64,000 nucleotides of DNA from Vibrio parahaemolyticus (GCF_900460535.1 NZ_UHIL01000001.1:2418001-2482000), one strand, 5' to 3'. Positions 1 through 9,151 are shown, counted from the stretch's first letter. Translations and numbers: made by a program. The notes: generated by a model not told the origin, from the letters alone.

Positions 1-531
1 TTGCAACAAGTTCGTGCTGGTGTTGATGGTGTAACAATGGCAACTCCACTGGATGCCTTTAAAACAGGTATTCACACGGGAGCAACCCCTAGTGAAGTGC
101 TTTCACAGCCGATCTTTGGTGGCTTGGCTGGCATCGGCTGGCAGTGGGTGAACATAGCCTACCTGATTGGCGGCTTAGTGATGATCAAAAAACGCATCAT
201 TCAGTGGTACATTCCAGCAGGCTTCCTCACGAGTTTGACTCTGTTTAGCCTTATTTTCAGCGTTATCACGCCGGGAGAGACGGCTTCGCCAATCTTCCAT
301 CTGCTGTCAGGCGCAACCATGCTAGGTGCGTTCTTTATTGCGACAGATCCAGTATCGGCATCTACCACAGTAAAGGGTCGCCTTATTTTTGGTGCGCTGA
401 TCGGTGCTCTTGTCTTTATTATTCGTAGTTGGGGCGGCTTCCCTGATGGCGTCGCCTTTGCGGTTCTTTTAGCCAACATGTGCGTTCCGCTTATCGACTA
501 CTACACCAAACCTAGAACTTACGGCCACTGA
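1..531 (+). CDS. rnfD: Rnf electron transport complex subunit D (RnfD), 3' part only
   Basis: C-terminal half of the integral membrane subunit of the Rnf complex, which couples ferredoxin and NAD electron transfer to ion movement across the inner membrane. The reading frame is open at the left edge, so the first codon (TTG) is internal. The fragment has 176 residues, and the family is about 348 residues long. The flavinylation motif DGVTMATPL lies at fragment residues 9-17. Its threonine (fragment T15) corresponds to T187, the covalent FMN site known in V. cholerae RnfD. Four or more hydrophobic helices follow. It is the first visible gene of an rnfD-G-E run, with 7 bp before rnfG. The identification is firm; only the N-terminal half is missing. 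Confidence 0.95.
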   Translation: MQQVRAGVDGVTMATPLDAFKTGIHTGATPSEVLSQPIFGGLAGIGWQWVNIAYLIGGLVMIKKRIIQWYIPAGFLTSLTLFSLIFSVITPGETASPIFHLLSGATMLGAFFIATDPVSASTTVKGRLIFGALIGALVFIIRSWGGFPDGVAFAVLLANMCVPLIDYYTKPRTYGH

Positions 532-538
532 GGTAAAC

Positions 539-1174
539 ATGTTAACCGCAATTAGAAAAAATGGTCTGACACTGGCGATCTTTGCTTGCGCCACAACAGG
601 TTTGGTCGCGTTGACTCAGTACTTAACCGAAGATCAAATCAAGCTTCAGGAACAAAAGCAGCTACTTTCAGTGCTTAATCAAGTAATTCCTGAAACGATG
701 CACGACAACGCATTAACTCAATCATGCACGTTGGTGACGTCTCCAGAGCTTGGCACGATGCACGCAATGCCTACCTACATTGCCACCAAAAATGGCGAGC
801 CAACAGCCATCGCCATTGAGTCGATTGCACCAGATGGCTATAACGGTGAAATCAAAGTCATCACAGGTATCGATAATCAAGGTAAGATTTTAGGTACGCG
901 CGTACTTAGCCATCAAGAAACACCGGGGCTAGGCGATAAAATAGATCTTCGCGTTACCAGTTGGATTCTTGGCTTCACGGGTAAGCAAGTCACCGAAGAT
1001 AATTGGAATTCTTGGAAAGTTCGTAAAGATGGTGGAGACTTTGATCAGTTTACTGGCGCTACCATTACGCCTCGAGCTGTCGTCAAAGCAGTCAGAAACA
1101 CCGTAAACTACGTAAATCAATCTCGTGATGAGATTCTCAGCCAGCCACTAAACTGCGCAGGAGACAATCAATGA
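539..1174 (+). CDS. rnfG: Rnf electron transport complex subunit G (RnfG)
   Basis: Periplasm-facing flavoprotein of the Rnf complex, 211 aa. It has one N-terminal membrane anchor (about residues 9-27) and a C-terminal FMN-binding domain. The motif FTGATITP places the flavinylated threonine at residue 175, the same number as the covalent FMN threonine reported for V. cholerae RnfG. A GAGGT ribosome site lies a few bases before the ATG, just after the rnfD stop. The end overlaps the rnfE start by 4 bp (ATGA), which indicates translational coupling. Confidence 0.96.
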   Translation: MLTAIRKNGLTLAIFACATTGLVALTQYLTEDQIKLQEQKQLLSVLNQVIPETMHDNALTQSCTLVTSPELGTMHAMPTYIATKNGEPTAIAIESIAPDGYNGEIKVITGIDNQGKILGTRVLSHQETPGLGDKIDLRVTSWILGFTGKQVTEDNWNSWKVRKDGGDFDQFTGATITPRAVVKAVRNTVNYVNQSRDEILSQPLNCAGDNQ

Positions 1175-1863
1175 GCGAAAACAAACAATTGATGAAGAAC
1201 GGCATGTGGAGCAACAACCCAGCATTGGTTCAGCTGCTCGGTTTATGTCCTCTACTCGCCGTTTCATCGACGATCACCAACGCGCTGGGGCTTGGTATTG
1301 CCACATTACTGGTACTAGTGGGGTCTAACGTAACGGTTTCACTGATCCGTAACTATGTTCCTAAAGAGATCCGAATTCCGGTTTTCGTTATGATCATTGC
1401 GTCACTCGTAACCTGCGTCCAGCTACTAATGAATGCTTACGCTTACGGATTGTACCTATCACTGGGTATCTTTATCCCGTTGATCGTAACCAACTGTATC
1501 ATCATCGGTCGCGCCGAAGCTTACGCTTCAAAAAATGATGTGCTTCCTGCCGCATTGGACGGCTTATGGATGGGACTGGGCATGACCAGTGTGCTAGTTG
1601 TGTTGGGCTCAATGCGCGAGCTTATCGGCAACGGCACATTGTTTGACGGCGCAGACTTGCTATTGGGTGACTGGGCTGCAGCGCTGCGCATTCAAGTATT
1701 CCAATTTGATAGCAGCTTCTTATTAGCACTATTACCACCAGGTGCTTTCATCGGTGTAGGACTTTTGATTGCGTTGAAAAATGTTATCGACAGCTCAATT
1801 CAGGCTCGTCAGCCGAAAGAAGAAAAACCGGCCATTGAGCGTGCTCGCGTAACTAACGCATAA
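1171..1863 (+). CDS. rnfE: Rnf electron transport complex subunit E (RnfE)
   Basis: Integral membrane subunit of the Rnf complex, 230 aa, related to NqrD/NqrE and RnfA. Six hydrophobic segments are visible, plus the conserved stretch [16 protein letters not shown] (about residues 107-122), which includes a conserved membrane cysteine. It overlaps rnfG by 4 bp and ends the operon, with a hairpin-plus-T terminator immediately after. The C-terminal tail is charged and cytoplasmic. Nothing unusual is seen. Confidence 0.96.
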   Translation: MSENKQLMKNGMWSNNPALVQLLGLCPLLAVSSTITNALGLGIATLLVLVGSNVTVSLIRNYVPKEIRIPVFVMIIASLVTCVQLLMNAYAYGLYLSLGIFIPLIVTNCIIIGRAEAYASKNDVLPAALDGLWMGLGMTSVLVVLGSMRELIGNGTLFDGADLLLGDWAAALRIQVFQFDSSFLLALLPPGAFIGVGLLIALKNVIDSSIQARQPKEEKPAIERARVTNA

Positions 1864-1881
1864 TATAAGAATTCTAAAATC

Positions 1882-1910
1882 AAGGCTCTACCACTCGTAG
1901 GGCCTTTTTC
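1882..1910 (+). terminator. Rho-independent terminator after rnfE
   Basis: A 9-bp stem (AAGGCTCTA / TAGGGCCTT, one G-T pair) with a 7-base loop and a following T run, 18 bp after the rnfE stop. It separates the rnf operon from nth, whose start is about 30 bp downstream. Confidence 0.75.
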
Positions 1911-1942
1911 ATAAACCGCAAAGACGGGTTTGGAAGTCAGCA

Positions 1943-2584
1943 ATGAACAAAGAAAAAAGAATAGAAATTCTGGAACGATTAAGAGAAAACAACCCCAATC
2001 CTGAAACGGAACTGAACTGGAGCTCTCCATTTGAGTTACTCATCGCTGTGCTACTTTCAGCGCAAGCGACCGATGTTAGTGTCAACAAAGCCACTGACAA
2101 ACTCTTCCCCGTTGCGAATACGCCACAAAGTATTCTCGATTTGGGTGTCGATGGTTTGAAGGAATACATCAAAACCATTGGCCTGTTTAACTCAAAAGCA
2201 GAAAACACCATCAAAACCTGTAAGATCTTATTAGAAAAACATAATGGCGAAGTGCCTGAAGATCGCGACGCTCTTGAAGCTCTTCCAGGAGTCGGCCGTA
2301 AGACCGCCAATGTCGTGCTCAACACCGCATTTGGTTGGCCAACCATTGCTGTCGATACGCACATTTATCGCGTTTCGAATCGTACTAAGTTTGCGATGGG
2401 AAAAACGGTAGATGATGTCGAACAAAAACTATTAAAAGTGGTACCAAAAGAGTTCAAACTCGATGTACACCACTGGTTAATTCTTCATGGTCGCTACACT
2501 TGTTTAGCGAGAAAGCCTCGCTGTGGAAGCTGCATTATTGAAGATTTGTGCGAATATAAAGAGAAAGTATACCCAGATAGTTAA
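1943..2584 (+). CDS. nth: Endonuclease III, DNA glycosylase/AP lyase
   Basis: Bifunctional base-excision repair enzyme that removes oxidised pyrimidines and nicks the abasic site. It has 213 aa, the usual length. The helix-hairpin-helix motif LPGVGRKTAN carries catalytic lysine K120, and the catalytic aspartate is D138, both at the E. coli numbers. The C-terminal [4Fe-4S] ligands are C187, C194, C197 and C203 (C-x6-C-x2-C-x5-C). nth directly follows the rnf operon in many gamma-proteobacteria. Here an rnfE terminator intervenes, so it may have its own promoter or depend on read-through. gloA follows after 32 bp with no terminator. Confidence 0.97.
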   Translation: MNKEKRIEILERLRENNPNPETELNWSSPFELLIAVLLSAQATDVSVNKATDKLFPVANTPQSILDLGVDGLKEYIKTIGLFNSKAENTIKTCKILLEKHNGEVPEDRDALEALPGVGRKTANVVLNTAFGWPTIAVDTHIYRVSNRTKFAMGKTVDDVEQKLLKVVPKEFKLDVHHWLILHGRYTCLARKPRCGSCIIEDLCEYKEKVYPDS

Positions 2585-2616
2585 CGCTATCTGAAAACAG
2601 AAGCTAGGAGCTAAAA

Positions 2617-3033
2617 ATGTCAAACGGTCGAATTCTACACACTATGCTTCGCGTAGGTGATCTAGACAAATCAATCAAATTTTATACTGAAGTCATGGGC
2701 ATGCAGTTGCTTCGTACCAACGAAAACAAAGAGTACGAATACACACTTGCCTTTGTTGGTTACGGTGATGAATCCCAAGGTGCCGTGATTGAACTGACTT
2801 ACAACTGGGGTAAGACAGAATATGACCTAGGCACAGCATTTGGTCATATTGCAATTGGCGTAGACGACATCTACGCAACATGTGATGCAATCAAAGCCGC
2901 AGGCGGTAACGTTACTCGCGAAGCGGGCCCAGTGAAAGGTGGTACAACACACATCGCCTTTGTAAAAGATCCTGATGGTTACATGATTGAGCTTATCCAG
3001 AACAAACAAGCTTCTGCGGGTCTAGAAGGCTAG
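2617..3033 (+). CDS. gloA: Lactoylglutathione lyase (glyoxalase I)
   Basis: Converts the methylglyoxal-glutathione hemithioacetal to S-lactoylglutathione in the cytoplasm. It is a 138-aa VOC-fold protein. The four metal ligands are visible as H8, E59, H77 and E125, the H/E/H/E set of Ni-dependent bacterial GlxI. AGGAG lies about 7 bp before the ATG. It is probably co-transcribed with nth and followed by its own terminator. A second, more divergent GlxI-like gene lies at 47070. Confidence 0.96.
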   Translation: MSNGRILHTMLRVGDLDKSIKFYTEVMGMQLLRTNENKEYEYTLAFVGYGDESQGAVIELTYNWGKTEYDLGTAFGHIAIGVDDIYATCDAIKAAGGNVTREAGPVKGGTTHIAFVKDPDGYMIELIQNKQASAGLEG

Positions 3034-3072
3034 TTCATCTGATTCACTTGCATTGCAAGTCGAACCTCAATT

Positions 3073-3104
3073 ACAGGCAGGTCTGCGATCTGCCTGTCCT
3101 TTTG
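3073..3104 (+). terminator. Rho-independent terminator after gloA
   Basis: An 11-bp stem (ACAGGCAGGTC / GATCTGCCTGT, one G-T pair) with a TGC loop, followed by a T-rich tail. Confidence 0.8.
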
Positions 3105-3120
3105 TAAACAAACTACTTTA

Positions 3121-3139
3121 CTTGATAATAATTATCGTT
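3121..3139. promoter_or_regulatory. Predicted Fur box upstream of a DUF2753-like gene
   Basis: The core TGATAATAATTATCG fits the 7-1-7 Fur palindrome TGATAATnATTATCA with one mismatch. It lies 38 bp before the start codon at 3177, where it would overlap the promoter. Iron repression is inferred from the motif only. Confidence 0.6.
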
Positions 3140-3176
3140 TAGATTCATCCCAAATTCGATACGTGGGACAACGATA

Positions 3177-3611
3177 ATGATCAGTGAATGGGAAAAACAC
3201 ACACTCCTAGCCGATACTGCCCTGCAACTAGATGATCCTGTACGCAGCATTCTTCACTATCAACAAGCTTTAAGCTTAAGTGAAGACATTAGTGAATGCG
3301 TGGAAATTGAAGCAGACGAACGCCTTTTGATTTCTGTAATCTCTTGTCACAACCTCGCGCAATTTTGGCGCTGGGCTGGTGATACCGAATACGAACTCAA
3401 ATATCTTCAGCTGGCATCTGAAAAAGTGCTCACACTTATTCCCCAATGCCCAAACCAGAATTGCGCGAGCTTTATTGACTCCATCGGCTGTTGCACAAAA
3501 GCACTTATCGATTTTATGAAGCGTCATCCAAACCCAGCAATTGCGAAACAAGTAGAGAAGATCGATACCGCAACCAATTGCGAAGTGATCGCTAAGTTTC
3601 GTTTAAATTAA
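3177..3611 (+). CDS. Conserved Vibrio protein of unknown function (DUF2753-like)
   Basis: A 144-aa soluble protein with no signal peptide. It is mostly alpha-helical, and two helical repeats resemble a small TPR pair (around residues 8-36 and 50-90, with ALQLDDPVRSILHYQQAL and FWRWAGDTEYELKYL). It has six cysteines, including a CC pair near residue 104 and a CPNQNC motif. The resemblance to Pfam DUF2753 is from memory. The ribosome site is weak (GGGA about 10 bp upstream). A convincing Fur box lies just upstream, so a role in iron limitation is inferred; the molecular function is unknown. It sits between gloA and the convergent motY, as the equivalent gene does in V. cholerae. Confidence 0.8.
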   Translation: MISEWEKHTLLADTALQLDDPVRSILHYQQALSLSEDISECVEIEADERLLISVISCHNLAQFWRWAGDTEYELKYLQLASEKVLTLIPQCPNQNCASFIDSIGCCTKALIDFMKRHPNPAIAKQVEKIDTATNCEVIAKFRLN

Positions 3612-3765
3612 TGAGCAAAGGTCGAAAATAAGCTGACCTCATCACTTGGAAATGACTCAACGAAAGTTATTCGACAGTAAGTAGATACTCACTAACATAT
3701 ACAAAGTAAGACTTGAGCGTTTTCGATGCTCTTACTTAATTTACAAGCTAACAACGTCAATATAC

Positions 3766-3799
3766 AAAAACGCCGGAGATTATTTCTCCGGCGTTTTTT
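3766..3799. terminator. Bidirectional terminator between the DUF2753-like gene and motY
   Basis: A 14-bp stem AAAAACGCCGGAGA / TCTCCGGCGTTTTT with a 5-base loop. It carries T runs on both strands and serves the two convergent genes. Confidence 0.9.
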
Positions 3800-3822
3800 A
3801 TGTAAGCATGCTTTACTACGGC

Positions 3823-4704
3823 CTAAACTTGAGTTCGACCTAAAGAGATGACTACACGACGGTTCTTGTCTTTACCAATCGGCGTGCCATTATCAGCAAT
3901 AGGTCGGCGCTTGCCATAACCCTGCACTTGAATACGATCCTCTGGCAAACCCAGTGATTCAAAGTAAGTACGTAGAGACTCTGCTCGTCGCTCCGATAGG
4001 CTCTGGCTTTCGCTCTTACCATCGGTTGAATCAGTGTATGTCGCCACCAGCACGAGGTCGATATCTTGATTGTGACGCACATAATCAGCAATCTGAGCAA
4101 GACGCTTTTTAGACGCTTTCGTCAGTTGGTCACCCTGACGTTCGTAATGCAAAATCGTAAACGCAATATCTTCGAAACTGTACTTCAACAAGTTGGCGAT
4201 ACAATCACTAAACGCATTGTACTTACTTTGGAATAATACGGATGACAACGCGACTTCAATTCGTTGATCGCGACTTTGCCAATCTTGATAGCTGAATGTT
4301 GGGTAACGGCCTTTCTCTAATTCAGATAAAATACCCCAAGCAGTTTGCCCACCGACATACCCATCAAACTGTTTGAAAAACTTCAGATTCGTGATGCGGT
4401 CGGCGTGCTCACCCGGTCGCCAAGGCGGTGGCATTGAGATCAAGCTGACATTGCGTGTTTCACCCATAGGGCGACGCATCTTAAGTTCAAAATCCAAATT
4501 GATTTTTTTACTCGCACGCGACGAAAACACCGCATCACCAAAGCTTGGAATTGGATGCACAAGCTGACATTCCAAAGGAGTATTTACCACCATTTCCCAT
4601 TGTGATTGCTGCGGAGTAGCGACATAACGCTTGCCCATCACCGCGTAACTGTTTGCGCTAAGCAGTGAAAGCATGACACCACTGGTTATCAGCCATTTAT
4701 TCAT
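3823..4704 (-). CDS. motY: Sodium-driven polar flagellar motor protein MotY
   Basis: T-ring component that holds the PomA/PomB stator around the Na+-driven polar flagellar motor, in the periplasm. It has 293 aa. The signal peptide ends at A21 (SYA|VMG). A MotY-specific N-terminal domain follows, then an OmpA/MotB-type peptidoglycan-binding domain (about residues 185-290, with ATYTDSTDG and [13 protein letters not shown]). The two cysteines C46 and C168 become C25 and C147 in the mature protein, the pair described for V. alginolyticus MotY. It is convergent with the gene at 3177 and divergent from rnt. A perfect inverted repeat sits in its leader. Confidence 0.97.
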   Translation of the reverse strand: MNKWLITSGVMLSLLSANSYAVMGKRYVATPQQSQWEMVVNTPLECQLVHPIPSFGDAVFSSRASKKINLDFELKMRRPMGETRNVSLISMPPPWRPGEHADRITNLKFFKQFDGYVGGQTAWGILSELEKGRYPTFSYQDWQSRDQRIEVALSSVLFQSKYNAFSDCIANLLKYSFEDIAFTILHYERQGDQLTKASKKRLAQIADYVRHNQDIDLVLVATYTDSTDGKSESQSLSERRAESLRTYFESLGLPEDRIQVQGYGKRRPIADNGTPIGKDKNRRVVISLGRTQV

Positions 4705-5052
4705 CTAGTACAATCTCTCAAACGGCAGTCTTTTGCCGTTAATTGGAATCATTAAAACTACAACGATTGTCATGCAAAAATCCCGCCAATGCTCTAACTT
4801 TCTTGGTGAGAGTATCAAAATGAACGATTCTAGCTCTGATTTCTCCCACAAATGCCGCTAAATCGTATCTATTCCCGAGTTAAATATGCACCTGCGTGAT
4901 ACAAAAATCGGTACTTGTGCTCTTTATCTCAAGCGCCGCGCGAGCTTATTGATTAGATGGAAAATAGAATTCCGTTTTTCTCCGAAATTGCGGTTTTTCT
5001 CATCGATATAATCTGCAATAATGCAGCCTTCGTCACACAAAAATAAGCCAAC
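4705..5052. other. Divergent motY / rnt intergenic region
   Basis: 348 bp without a credible gene. It holds the motY leader with a 7-bp perfect inverted repeat (AACGGCA-N6-TGCCGTT, 4721-4740) and, on the right, a -10-like TATAAT (5007-5012) for rnt. A 29-codon frame at 4772-4861 has no ribosome site and was not called. Confidence 0.6.
5007..5012 (+). promoter_or_regulatory. Likely -10 element of the rnt promoter
   Basis: Perfect TATAAT 41 bp before the rnt start. No good -35 at 16-18 bp spacing is seen, so only the -10 is proposed. Confidence 0.4.
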
Positions 5053-5697
5053 ATGACAATAGAAAATGAAGCCCTAACCCTGAAAAAGCGTTTTCGTGGT
5101 TATTTCCCTGTGGTTGTTGACGTTGAGACCGCTGGTTTCAATGCTCAAACCGATGCACTTTTAGAAATCTGCGCCGTCACCCTTCGTATGGATGAAGAAG
5201 GCGTTCTGCATCCAGCCTCCACTATTCATTTTCATATTGAACCTTTTGAAGGCGCGAATTTAGAGAAAGAAGCGCTTGAGTTTAATGGTATTCGTGACCC
5301 TTTCAGCCCGTTACGCGGTGCAGTTTCTGAACAAGAAGCATTAAAAGAAATTTATAAGCTGATTCGTAAAGAACAAAAAGCATCTGATTGCTCACGTGCA
5401 ATAATGGTTGCACATAACGCCGCTTTCGACTTAAGTTTTGTTAATGCAGCAAACGAACGCTGCAAGTTAAAAAGAGTCCCTTTTCATCCCTTTGCTACTT
5501 TTGACACCGCCACATTAAGCGGCCTTGCTTATGGTCAAACTGTTCTCGCTAAAGCATGCAAAACGGCAGGGATGGAATTCGACAATCGTGAAGCGCACTC
5601 TGCCCTTTACGATACACAAAAAACTGCAGAGTTATTCTGTGGCATCGTGAACAAATGGAAGGCCCTCGGCGGTTGGCCGCTTGTTAACGAAGAATAA
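5053..5697 (+). CDS. rnt: Ribonuclease T
   Basis: DEDDh 3'-5' exoribonuclease that trims the CCA end of tRNA and matures the 3' ends of stable RNAs. It has 214 aa, matching the family length. The catalytic residues fall at the E. coli positions: D23 and E25 (VDVETAGF), D125 (HNAAFD), H181 and D186 (HSALYD). It is divergent from motY. The following antiporter gene starts 28 bp after its stop with no terminator, so the two are probably one transcript. Confidence 0.97.
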   Translation: MTIENEALTLKKRFRGYFPVVVDVETAGFNAQTDALLEICAVTLRMDEEGVLHPASTIHFHIEPFEGANLEKEALEFNGIRDPFSPLRGAVSEQEALKEIYKLIRKEQKASDCSRAIMVAHNAAFDLSFVNAANERCKLKRVPFHPFATFDTATLSGLAYGQTVLAKACKTAGMEFDNREAHSALYDTQKTAELFCGIVNKWKALGGWPLVNEE

Positions 5698-5725
5698 TAA
5701 GTAAACACAACATATTGGGAATAGT

Positions 5726-7051
5726 ATGAATCCTGTCGTTATCTCAGTTTGCGTCATGCTCGTGTTAGCATTGATGCGTGTAAACGTGGTGGTCGCCCTC
5801 ACGTTTAGTGCCATTGTTGGTGGCCTTGTTGCGGGAATGAGCTTAGGCGATACCGTAGCGGCTTTCGAAAGTGGCTTAGGTGGCGGTGCAACGATTGCAC
5901 TTAGCTACGCTATGCTTGGCACATTCGCCGTTGCCATTTCTAAATCTGGTATCACTGACCTGCTCGCAAAAAGCGTGATTAAACGCCTAAACGGCAAAGA
6001 AAGTGCGGCATCGACTACTGGCCTTAAATACGCTGTATTAGTGGCGTTAGTGCTCGTAACCATGTCTTCTCAGAACGTAATTCCTGTTCATATCGCCTTT
6101 ATTCCAATTTTGATTCCACCTCTTTTGGGCGTATTTGCGAAGCTTAAACTGGATCGTCGCTTAATTGCGTGTGTGCTGACTTTTGGTCTGATTACACCTT
6201 ACATGGTACTTCCTGTTGGTTTTGGCGGCATCTTCTTAAACAACATCTTGCTAAAAAACCTGCATGACAACGGTTTAGAGAACGTTGTCGCAAGCCAAGT
6301 ACCAACCGCAATGTTGCTTCCTGGCGCAGGCATGATTTTTGGTTTGCTACTGGCAATTTTTGTTAGTTACCGAAAACCTCGTGAGTATAAAGAAACAGAA
6401 CTGACGGTGGTTCACGAAACCGACCACAGCATTAACAAACAGCACATCCTAGTGGCTGCACTTGGTATTATTGCCGCGCTTGGTGTTCAGCTTTACACCG
6501 GCTCAATGATCATCGGTGCTCTTGCTGGTTTTATGGTGTTCACGTTTGGTGGCGTTATCGCGTGGAAGGAAACCCACGACGTATTCACCAAAGGCGTTCA
6601 CATGATGGCGATGATCGGCTTTATCATGATCGCAGCCGCGGGTTTTGCAGCGGTAATGAAACAAACCGGTGGCGTAGAAACCCTAGTTCAGTCACTGTCT
6701 ACAAGTATTGGTGACAACAAACCGCTTGCTGCGCTACTTATGCTGGTTGTTGGTCTATTGGTAACCATGGGTATTGGTTCTTCATTCTCGACGATTCCAA
6801 TTCTTGCAACCATCTACGTCCCGCTTTCTTTGGCATTTGGTTTCTCGCCAATGGCAACGATCGCATTAGTAGGTACAGCTGCAGCGCTAGGTGATGCTGG
6901 CTCTCCTGCATCCGACTCAACATTGGGCCCAACTTCTGGCCTAAATGCTGACGGCCAGCACGAACACATTTGGGAAACGGTTGTTCCAACCTTCATCCAC
7001 TACAATATCCCACTGATCATCTTCGGTTGGATCGCTGCAATGGTGCTTTAG
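5726..7051 (+). CDS. Na+/H+ antiporter family transporter (NhaC/YuiF-like)
   Basis: A 441-aa inner membrane transporter with about 11-12 hydrophobic segments. Family features are the conserved [23 protein letters not shown] segment (about residues 112-134) and the C-terminal [18 protein letters not shown] motif (about residues 391-408). Both are typical of the Pfam Na+/H+ antiporter family, which also includes amino-acid carriers. The substrate cannot be read from the sequence; cation/proton exchange is the family default. It lies 28 bp after rnt, probably co-transcribed, and is followed by a terminator. It is not close to the NhaC paralogue at 17424. Confidence 0.8.
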   Translation: MNPVVISVCVMLVLALMRVNVVVALTFSAIVGGLVAGMSLGDTVAAFESGLGGGATIALSYAMLGTFAVAISKSGITDLLAKSVIKRLNGKESAASTTGLKYAVLVALVLVTMSSQNVIPVHIAFIPILIPPLLGVFAKLKLDRRLIACVLTFGLITPYMVLPVGFGGIFLNNILLKNLHDNGLENVVASQVPTAMLLPGAGMIFGLLLAIFVSYRKPREYKETELTVVHETDHSINKQHILVAALGIIAALGVQLYTGSMIIGALAGFMVFTFGGVIAWKETHDVFTKGVHMMAMIGFIMIAAAGFAAVMKQTGGVETLVQSLSTSIGDNKPLAALLMLVVGLLVTMGIGSSFSTIPILATIYVPLSLAFGFSPMATIALVGTAAALGDAGSPASDSTLGPTSGLNADGQHEHIWETVVPTFIHYNIPLIIFGWIAAMVL

Positions 7052-7092
7052 TATCAAGTTTTCTAACAGAAAAGACTGATACCTTTGCTAAC

Positions 7093-7123
7093 AAAAAAAC
7101 CGCTCGATATGAGCGTTTTTTTT
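7093..7123. terminator. Bidirectional terminator
   Basis: An A7 tract, the stem CGCTC-GATAT-GAGCG and a T8 tract. It lies between the antiporter gene and the convergent DsbA-like gene. Confidence 0.8.
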
Positions 7124-7145
7124 AATTCAATCGAAAACGAAGCCA

Positions 7146-7775
7146 CTATTGCGCTGGCATGTTTTCGATAATACGTTCACGAATCAACTTAAGCGTTGGC
7201 TCGGTCGATAGGTAATCCACCTCAATTGGGAAATACGCATCGTTGATTTGCAGCACCAAACTAGGGTAAGAGTTAACACCCAAACTTTTCGCTAAACTCA
7301 GTTGGTCTTGGAATACACCTTCCAATAACGTGCCATCCATATCATTTTTAAACTGCTGCACATTCAAGCCAATCTCTTTCGCTAATTGAAGATGCGTTGC
7401 TTCTTCATGAGGCGGCATTGCACGTAGATAATAGGCGTGCTGAATCGCTTCGAGCATTTGCTCATACGAATCTTGAAATCCCGCGGCGATAACAGCGCGG
7501 CATGATTGATACGTACTTCTCACTGGTGTGCACAGTTTCCAGAAATCGTAATTAAACTTGGTGCCTAGCTGAGTTTCGATTTGCTTCCAAATCCCCTCAA
7601 GCTTTTGTTGCATTTCTGGCGGCATTGGCAAATTAGTATCTGGTGCAAGCCCACCCACCACATACTCAAACTGAATCACACCTGGCAGTTGTTGTTTTAG
7701 TTTTTCGATGGTTGGTTTGTATCCCCAGCACCAACTGCACATAGGGTCATGTACGTAGTAAAGCTTTATGTTCAT
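7146..7775 (-). CDS. DsbA-family cytoplasmic thiol oxidoreductase (DSBA-like thioredoxin domain)
   Basis: A 209-aa DsbA/FrnE-type protein. It has a thioredoxin fold interrupted by a helical domain, the active-site motif C13-S-W-C16 within MCSWCWGYKP, and a cis-proline region YPSLVLQ near residue 173. There is no signal peptide, so it acts in the cytoplasm, unlike DsbA itself. It lies downstream of grxD on the same strand, but a strong terminator hairpin sits between them, ending only about 12 bp before this ATG. It is probably part of thiol and oxidative-stress handling with grxD and sodB; the exact substrate is unknown. Confidence 0.85.
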   Translation of the reverse strand: MNIKLYYVHDPMCSWCWGYKPTIEKLKQQLPGVIQFEYVVGGLAPDTNLPMPPEMQQKLEGIWKQIETQLGTKFNYDFWKLCTPVRSTYQSCRAVIAAGFQDSYEQMLEAIQHAYYLRAMPPHEEATHLQLAKEIGLNVQQFKNDMDGTLLEGVFQDQLSLAKSLGVNSYPSLVLQINDAYFPIEVDYLSTEPTLKLIRERIIENMPAQ

Positions 7776-7786
7776 TCCACTAACCT

Positions 7787-7816
7787 AAAAAAGAAAAAGG
7801 AGCCAATGCGGCTCCC
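7787..7816 (-). terminator. Terminator/attenuator between grxD and the DsbA-like gene
   Basis: On the minus strand, GGAGCC-GCATT-GGCTCC is followed by TTTTTCTTTTTT. The T run ends about 12 bp before the next start codon, leaving no room for a separate promoter. Confidence 0.75.
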
Positions 7817-7850
7817 TCGTATTCTATCGCCAAATGTGAGTATTTACGAA

Positions 7851-8186
7851 TTACTCAGCTTGACCTTCAGCGCGTGCTGCAGCTTCTTTGATTAGAGGCT
7901 GAAGTTCACCCTTCTGGAACATTTCCAGAATGATGTCACAACCACCAATTAGCTCACCTTCAACCCATAGTTGTGGGAACGTTGGCCATTGTGCGTATTT
8001 TGGTAGCTCAGCGCGGATGTCTGGGTTTTGTAGAATGTCTACGTAAGCGAACTTCTCGCCACATGCCATTAGCGCTTGTGATGCTTGAGAAGAGAAACCA
8101 CAGCTTGGCAGTTTCGGTGAGCCTTTCATGTACAGCAGGATTGAGTTTTCAGAGATCTGCTGTTTGATTTTGTCGATAGTTTCCAT
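7851..8186 (-). CDS. grxD: Monothiol glutaredoxin GrxD (Grx4)
   Basis: Monothiol glutaredoxin that binds and transfers [2Fe-2S] clusters with glutathione. It has the CGFS active site within KLPSCGFS and the glutathione-binding segment WPTFPQLWV. The start chosen is METIDKIKQQ at 8186, giving 111 aa. GAGG lies 5 bases before this ATG, and the product aligns with E. coli GrxD. The longer frame to 8297 would add 37 residues unlike the family. It is divergent from sodB. Confidence 0.96.
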   Translation of the reverse strand: METIDKIKQQISENSILLYMKGSPKLPSCGFSSQASQALMACGEKFAYVDILQNPDIRAELPKYAQWPTFPQLWVEGELIGGCDIILEMFQKGELQPLIKEAAARAEGQAE

Positions 8187-8503
8187 CGCTTCCTCATTCA
8201 TGGATGTGAACTTGTTTATTTGCCACATTCTACTCAATAACGACAGAATAAAAACCATATAATTGATACGGTTTATACTGAGATGATTTAAAAGCAAAAA
8301 GTTTGACCGCTTACTACCACTTCGTTGGTAAGTGGACGAGCATGAACAACACTTAGCATCTCAAAATATTTTCATATCGGGGTTTTAATAAAGTAAAAAC
8401 TTGCTAAAATACCTAGCAAGTCAGCCGTAAAGGCTACATAGCTATAAAAAAACACTGGAAGCAATCGAAAGGTTAACCTTTCATATCAATGGAGAATCGA
8501 GTA
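8187..8503. other. Divergent grxD / sodB regulatory region
   Basis: 317 bp with no credible gene. It contains a perfect 8-bp inverted repeat ACTTGCTA-N7-TAGCAAGT (8399-8421), about 83 bp before the sodB ATG. Its left arm carries a -10-like GCTAAAAT, so the repeat probably overlaps the sodB promoter. Confidence 0.5.
8399..8421. promoter_or_regulatory. Perfect inverted repeat upstream of sodB
   Basis: ACTTGCTA and TAGCAAGT are separated by AAATACC. The spacing and position fit a dimeric repressor operator or the start of the mRNA leader. The binding protein is not identifiable from the sequence. Confidence 0.45.
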
Positions 8504-9088
8504 ATGGCATTTGAACTACCAGCTCTTCCTTACGCGAAAGACGCACTAGAACCACACATCTCAGCAGAGACTCTAGACTACCACCACGGTAAGCACCACA
8601 ACACTTACGTTGTTAAGCTTAACGGTCTTATCCCTGGTACTGAGTTCGAAGGCAAAACTCTAGAAGAGATCATCAAGACTTCTACTGGTGGCGTATTCAA
8701 CAACGCAGCGCAAATCTGGAACCACACGTTCTACTGGCACTGTCTTGCTCCAAACGCGGGCGGCGAACCAACTGGCGCAGTTGCAGACGCAATCAACGCA
8801 GCATTCGGTTCTTTCGAAGAATTCAAAGCGAAGTTCACTGACGCAGCAATCAACAACTTCGGTTCTTCATGGACTTGGCTAGTTAAGAAAGCTGACGGTT
8901 CTCTAGAAATCGTTAACACTTCTAACGCAGCAACGCCACTAACAGAAGAAGGTACTACTCCACTTCTAACTGTTGACCTATGGGAACACGCGTACTACAT
9001 CGATTACCGCAACGTACGTCCTGATTACATGAACGGCTTCTGGGCTCTTGTAAACTGGGACTTCGTAGCTGAGAACCTAGCGAAGTAA
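8504..9088 (+). CDS. sodB: Superoxide dismutase [Fe]
   Basis: Cytoplasmic iron superoxide dismutase, 194 aa. Metal ligands are H27, H74, D158 and H162 (DLWEHAYY). The glutamine in AAQIWNH (residue 70) is the outer-sphere Gln typical of FeSOD rather than MnSOD. The start is [10 protein letters not shown] at 8504, with GGAG 10 bases upstream; the longer frame from 8489 reads through the ribosome site. Codon use is strongly biased to optimal codons, which implies high expression. A strong terminator follows. The pair grxD/sodB links Fe-S handling with superoxide defence. Confidence 0.98.
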   Translation: MAFELPALPYAKDALEPHISAETLDYHHGKHHNTYVVKLNGLIPGTEFEGKTLEEIIKTSTGGVFNNAAQIWNHTFYWHCLAPNAGGEPTGAVADAINAAFGSFEEFKAKFTDAAINNFGSSWTWLVKKADGSLEIVNTSNAATPLTEEGTTPLLTVDLWEHAYYIDYRNVRPDYMNGFWALVNWDFVAENLAK

Positions 9089-9122
9089 TTGACTTCCCCC
9101 TAGTTCAATTTAGTCTTATTTT

Positions 9123-9151
9123 AAAAGCTCGCTGAATCAGCGAGCTTTTTC
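9123..9151 (+). terminator. Rho-independent terminator after sodB
   Basis: AAGCTCGCTG-AAT-CAGCGAGCTT stem with a T run. Confidence 0.9.

Noticed and set aside
201..479. Antisense frame in rnfD
   Set aside because: Shadow of the coding strand; no ribosome site and no family pattern.
4772..4861. 29-codon frame between motY and rnt
   Set aside because: No ribosome site, polar composition without a recognisable fold, and it lies in a divergent promoter region.
7851..8297. Longer GrxD start at 8297
   Set aside because: The extra 37 residues do not match GrxD, and a good ribosome site supports 8186.
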